Positions 6,279 to 8,412 of a stretch of 8,412 nt of DNA are shown here, in pieces. Position numbers and translations under genes: made by a program. The stretch covers positions 6,385-14,796 of the forward strand of contig DLOT01000049.1 in the NCBI GenBank assembly GCA_002479715.1. The letters run 5' to 3'. The notes under the pieces were generated by a model. That model had not been told where the DNA came from. It saw only the letters and a list, made by a program, of their open reading frames with translations, and searched no databases. The stretch is from Ruminococcus sp. UBA7477 (lineage in GTDB: Bacteria; Bacillota; Clostridia; Oscillospirales; Ruminococcaceae). Positions within the stretch are counted from its first letter, which is position 1, and every line of letters starts with the position of its first letter.

Positions 6279-6826
6279 TATACATTCACCTCGCTGACAT
6301 CAAGACCAAGCAGCTGTGCGACCATGCACAGCGCCTGAACTGCCGTTTCCGTGCGGATAACTTCTCTTGTCGGATCTTCAAAGCGCTCATAGAGCTTCAG
6401 ATTTCTGACAAGCTCCCTTTCGGAGCTGACAGCCGAAACGAAAACCGTTCCTGCCGGGTTGCCCTTCTCATCGCTTTGAGGGCCTGCGATTCCTGTAATG
6501 CCTACTCCTATCTGCGCCCCGCTCAAATCCCTGACGGCTCTGGCCATAGCCGTTGCCGTTTCACTTGAATACACGCCGTATTCTTCAATCACTCCGCCGT
6601 CCACACCAAGGTAGTCGCGCTTTGCTCTTTCCGAATATGTACACATCCCAAGCTCAAATATCTTTGACGCCCCTGGCACAGATGTGATGCAAAAGCTGAG
6701 AAGCCCGCCTGTACAGCTTTCGGCTGTGGCTATGGTTATCCCCTGCTCACATAGATATTTTACTACAAAACCTGTAACCTTGTCAAGTCTTTCTGTAACC
6801 GCTTTGTCACTTTTAGCAATTATCAC
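6278..6826 (-). CDS. pncC: Nicotinamide-nucleotide amidohydrolase, stand-alone CinA C-terminal domain (PncC)
   Basis: PncC hydrolyses the amide of nicotinamide mononucleotide to nicotinic acid mononucleotide, recycling pyridine nucleotides released by NAD turnover. The 182-residue protein is a single CinA-C domain. TAESCTGG at 34-41 contains the conserved serine, YSERAKRDYLGV is at 64-75, and GITGIAGP is at 109-116; all are family hallmarks. The N-terminal MoCF/ADP-ribose pyrophosphatase domain of full-length CinA (about 415 residues) is absent, as in E. coli PncC (YgaD). The start is GTG at 6826 with GGAG ten bases upstream. The ATG just upstream (6836) is in another frame and soon stops. 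The TAA stop overlaps the sortase ATG (TAATG), so the two are probably translated together although their functions look unrelated. Confidence 0.93.
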   Translation of the reverse strand: MIIAKSDKAVTERLDKVTGFVVKYLCEQGITIATAESCTGGLLSFCITSVPGASKIFELGMCTYSERAKRDYLGVDGGVIEEYGVYSSETATAMARAVRDLSGAQIGVGITGIAGPQSDEKGNPAGTVFVSAVSSERELVRNLKLYERFEDPTREVIRTETAVQALCMVAQLLGLDVSEVNV

Positions 6827-6908
6827 GAATACGCATCTCCGTTTTACTATACTTCTTACATAAAAATCGGCTCTGTTGTGAATAATATTTTAATTCTCAG
6901 TATCGGCT

Positions 6909-6948
6909 TAACCAATTTGCTGTAATAAATTGGTTACAAACCGTAACC
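6909..6948 (-). other. Mutually exclusive inverted repeats after thiI
   Basis: In transcript order, GGTTAC (6948-6943) can pair with GTAACC (6937-6932). The same GTAACC, extended by AATTT, can instead pair with AAATTGGTTA (6918-6909) to give a ten-pair stem. Neither hairpin is followed by a T tract. The arrangement lies just past the thiI stop, in the 123-base gap before pncC. It could be an mRNA end-protection or processing structure, or an attenuator-like switch; no function can be assigned. Confidence 0.4.
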
Positions 6949-6949
6949 T

Positions 6950-8122
6950 TTATTTTGCGTTGATCGTGTAAGCCCGTGTGTTTTCGACAGCCTCGGCGAT
7001 CATCGGTTCATAGTCAAAAGCCAGCTGCGCCGCGATAACATCCGTGACATTCGGCCTTGTTTTGGGATGCTTTGGTGTGAACACCGTGCAGCAGTCCTCA
7101 TAAGGCTCGATAGACGTTTCAAAGGTCTTGATCTTTCTTGCCACCGCGACGATCTCCGATTTATCCATACCTATAAGAGGTCTGAACACCGGGATACGAC
7201 AGGCATTGTCTGTGCAGACGACAGCATCCATAGTCTGGCTTGCGACCTGCCCGAGGCTTTCGCCTGTTATAAGGCAGCTCAGATTTTCCTTCTCGCAGAT
7301 CCTTTGAGCGATCTCCATCATAAGGCGGCGCATAAGTATCGTAAAAAGCTCCTCGGGGGCATTATCGCGAAGCGCCTCCTGAATTTTTGTGAACGGAACA
7401 CAGTGGAAATTGACGGATCCGCAGTAGCGTGCCATAAGCGATGCCAGCTTTTCGACCTTGAGCCTTGCCCTTTCCGAGGTATAAGGCGGGGATTCAAAAT
7501 GTATTGCCGAAATGACGACTCCCCTTTTAGCCATCATGACGCCTGCAACAGGCGAGTCGATGCCGCCTGACAGCAGAAGCATACCTCTGCCGGAGGTTCC
7601 TACCGGTATCCCTCCCGCGCCGTCCTCCGCGCCTGCGTGGATAAAGGCTTTCTCCCTGATCTCAACATTGACCGTTACCTCGGGATTATGCACATCGACG
7701 GAAAGATTTGGGAATTTATCTATCAGATATTCCCCGAGCAGTGTGCAGATCTCGGGAGAATTCATACCAAAGCTCTTATCTGAACGCTTTGAGCGAACCT
7801 TAAAGGTCTTAGCGGTGCTCAGGGTATCTCCGAGATATTCAGCCGCAGACTGCTTTATTGCCTCAAAATCCTTTTCGACCTCTGCGGCTCTGGCTATCTT
7901 GACTATTCCGAAGATGCAGCGGACTCTGTCCATGACCTCCTCGAAATCCGTTTCATCGTCCAGCGGACGTATGTATAGGGTAGACTGAGCTTTCCAATAG
8001 TCGAACCTGCCGAGCGGCTTGAGTCTTCTGCGAACGTTTCTTGCAAGGGCGTCCTCAAAGGAGCATCGGTTAAGACCCTTTAACACGATTTCGCCGAACT
8101 TGGCGAGAATTATTTCTTTCAT
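6950..8122 (-). CDS. thiI: tRNA 4-thiouridine synthase ThiI (THUMP + PP-loop, no rhodanese domain)
   Basis: The enzyme adenylates U8 of tRNA and replaces its oxygen with sulfur to give 4-thiouridine; in some bacteria it also supplies sulfur for the thiamine thiazole. The 390-residue protein has a ferredoxin-like/THUMP N-terminal half (about 1-165). A PP-loop ATP pyrophosphatase follows, with SGGIDS at 185-190 and GESLGQVASQT at 287-297. A conserved EDCCTVF segment (342-348) includes Cys344 and Cys345. The length is close to Gram-positive ThiI (about 400 residues) and lacks the C-terminal rhodanese domain of E. coli ThiI (about 480), so sulfur must come from a partner, most simply the overlapping desulfurase. 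The ATG at 8122 has a strong AGGAGG (8129-8134) at good spacing. No terminator with a T tract follows the gene; the next gene starts 123 bases on. Confidence 0.97.
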   Translation of the reverse strand: MKEIILAKFGEIVLKGLNRCSFEDALARNVRRRLKPLGRFDYWKAQSTLYIRPLDDETDFEEVMDRVRCIFGIVKIARAAEVEKDFEAIKQSAAEYLGDTLSTAKTFKVRSKRSDKSFGMNSPEICTLLGEYLIDKFPNLSVDVHNPEVTVNVEIREKAFIHAGAEDGAGGIPVGTSGRGMLLLSGGIDSPVAGVMMAKRGVVISAIHFESPPYTSERARLKVEKLASLMARYCGSVNFHCVPFTKIQEALRDNAPEELFTILMRRLMMEIAQRICEKENLSCLITGESLGQVASQTMDAVVCTDNACRIPVFRPLIGMDKSEIVAVARKIKTFETSIEPYEDCCTVFTPKHPKTRPNVTDVIAAQLAFDYEPMIAEAVENTRAYTINAK

Positions 8123-8412
8123 TAGCGTCCTCCTTTTATTTTAGCAAGCGCCCCTGCCTCGGCGAGCGCCCTGCAAAACTCTGCGATATCGCTCTCGGTC
8201 GTTTCAGCCGAAAAGCTTATCCGCAGTGTTGAATCGGCGATCGCGTCGGGGATCTTAAACTCCTTCAGCACCGAGCTTTTCTTTCCCTTCGAGCAAGCCG
8301 ATCCGCTTGATACGCATATTCCGCGCTCGCTCATAAAGTTCAGCAGCGTTTCTGATTTGTAGCCCTTCATTGCGATCGAGCAGATATACGGCAGACCGTC
8401 GGCAGGCGAATT
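8122..8412 (-). CDS. Cysteine desulfurase (NifS/IscS-like, class V aminotransferase fold), C-terminal part
   Basis: The reading frame is open to the right window edge, so only the last 96 residues are present; the start and the PLP-lysine region lie outside. The visible part holds SSGSACS (fragment residues 35-41). In this family that loop carries the catalytic cysteine, here Cys40 (codon 8293-8295), which takes sulfur from L-cysteine as a persulfide and passes it on. The following segment (STLRISFSAETTESDI) is the usual small-domain ending. The TAA stop overlaps the ATG of thiI by one base (TAATG), pointing to translational coupling. In Bacillus subtilis the desulfurase NifZ sits beside thiI and feeds it sulfur directly; I infer the same role here. 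The family call is firm from the cysteine loop, but the choice between general IscS and a dedicated ThiI partner rests on context. Confidence 0.9.
   Translation of the reverse strand, partial: NSPADGLPYICSIAMKGYKSETLLNFMSERGICVSSGSACSKGKKSSVLKEFKIPDAIADSTLRISFSAETTESDIAEFCRALAEAGALAKIKGGR

Noticed and set aside
5655..6338. Long plus-strand open frame opposite the sortase gene
   Set aside because: It is antisense to a sortase with an intact catalytic triad, has no ribosome binding site and its translation shows no recognisable motif.
6827..6949. Promoter for pncC in the gap after thiI
   Set aside because: TATAGT and TATTAT resemble -10 boxes, but neither has a -35 with more than about three matches at proper spacing.
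7067..7988. Two overlapping plus-strand open frames opposite thiI
   Set aside because: Both lie wholly within a well-supported thiI and carry no protein motif.

Overview
The window fits a low-to-moderate GC Firmicute of the Ruminococcus/Oscillospiraceae type. The grounds are AGGAGG-type ribosome binding sites, a ThiI without a rhodanese domain, a class B sortase, SpoIID- and SleB-type wall enzymes, and secreted proteins carrying long Thr-rich spacers. The genus is an inference from style, not a database match. All seven supported genes lie on the minus strand, so transcription runs from high to low coordinates.

Right part (8412 to 6278): the C-terminal end of a cysteine desulfurase overlaps thiI by one base (TAATG). 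Together they form a sulfur-relay pair for tRNA 4-thiouridine and possibly thiamine thiazole. A 123-base gap with competing inverted repeats follows. Next comes a stand-alone CinA C-terminal/PncC amidohydrolase, which overlaps a class B sortase by another TAATG.

Middle part (6278 to 2392): this is an envelope block made of the sortase, a SleB-type cell-wall hydrolase with a 20-Thr run, and a SpoIID-family protein with a Thr/Pro/Glu-rich C-terminal tail. The hydrolase and the SpoIID protein share a short segment centred on WWKA, just outside the membrane. Apart from Thr-richness this is their only visible similarity, and it is the most unusual signal here. A terminator-like hairpin separates the two genes, and two tandem intrinsic terminators follow the SpoIID gene.

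Left part (2391 to 1): a 278-base intergenic region holds the terminators, a GC-rich structured element, a 24-base near-palindrome and a sigma-A-like promoter. These precede a 671-residue lipoprotein that appears to join a propeller-like region to a HEMWH zinc-peptidase-like domain. The left edge carries a hairpin whose T tract points along the plus strand, suggesting a convergent gene beyond the window. I see no RNA genes, CRISPR arrays, insertion sequences or prophage genes.
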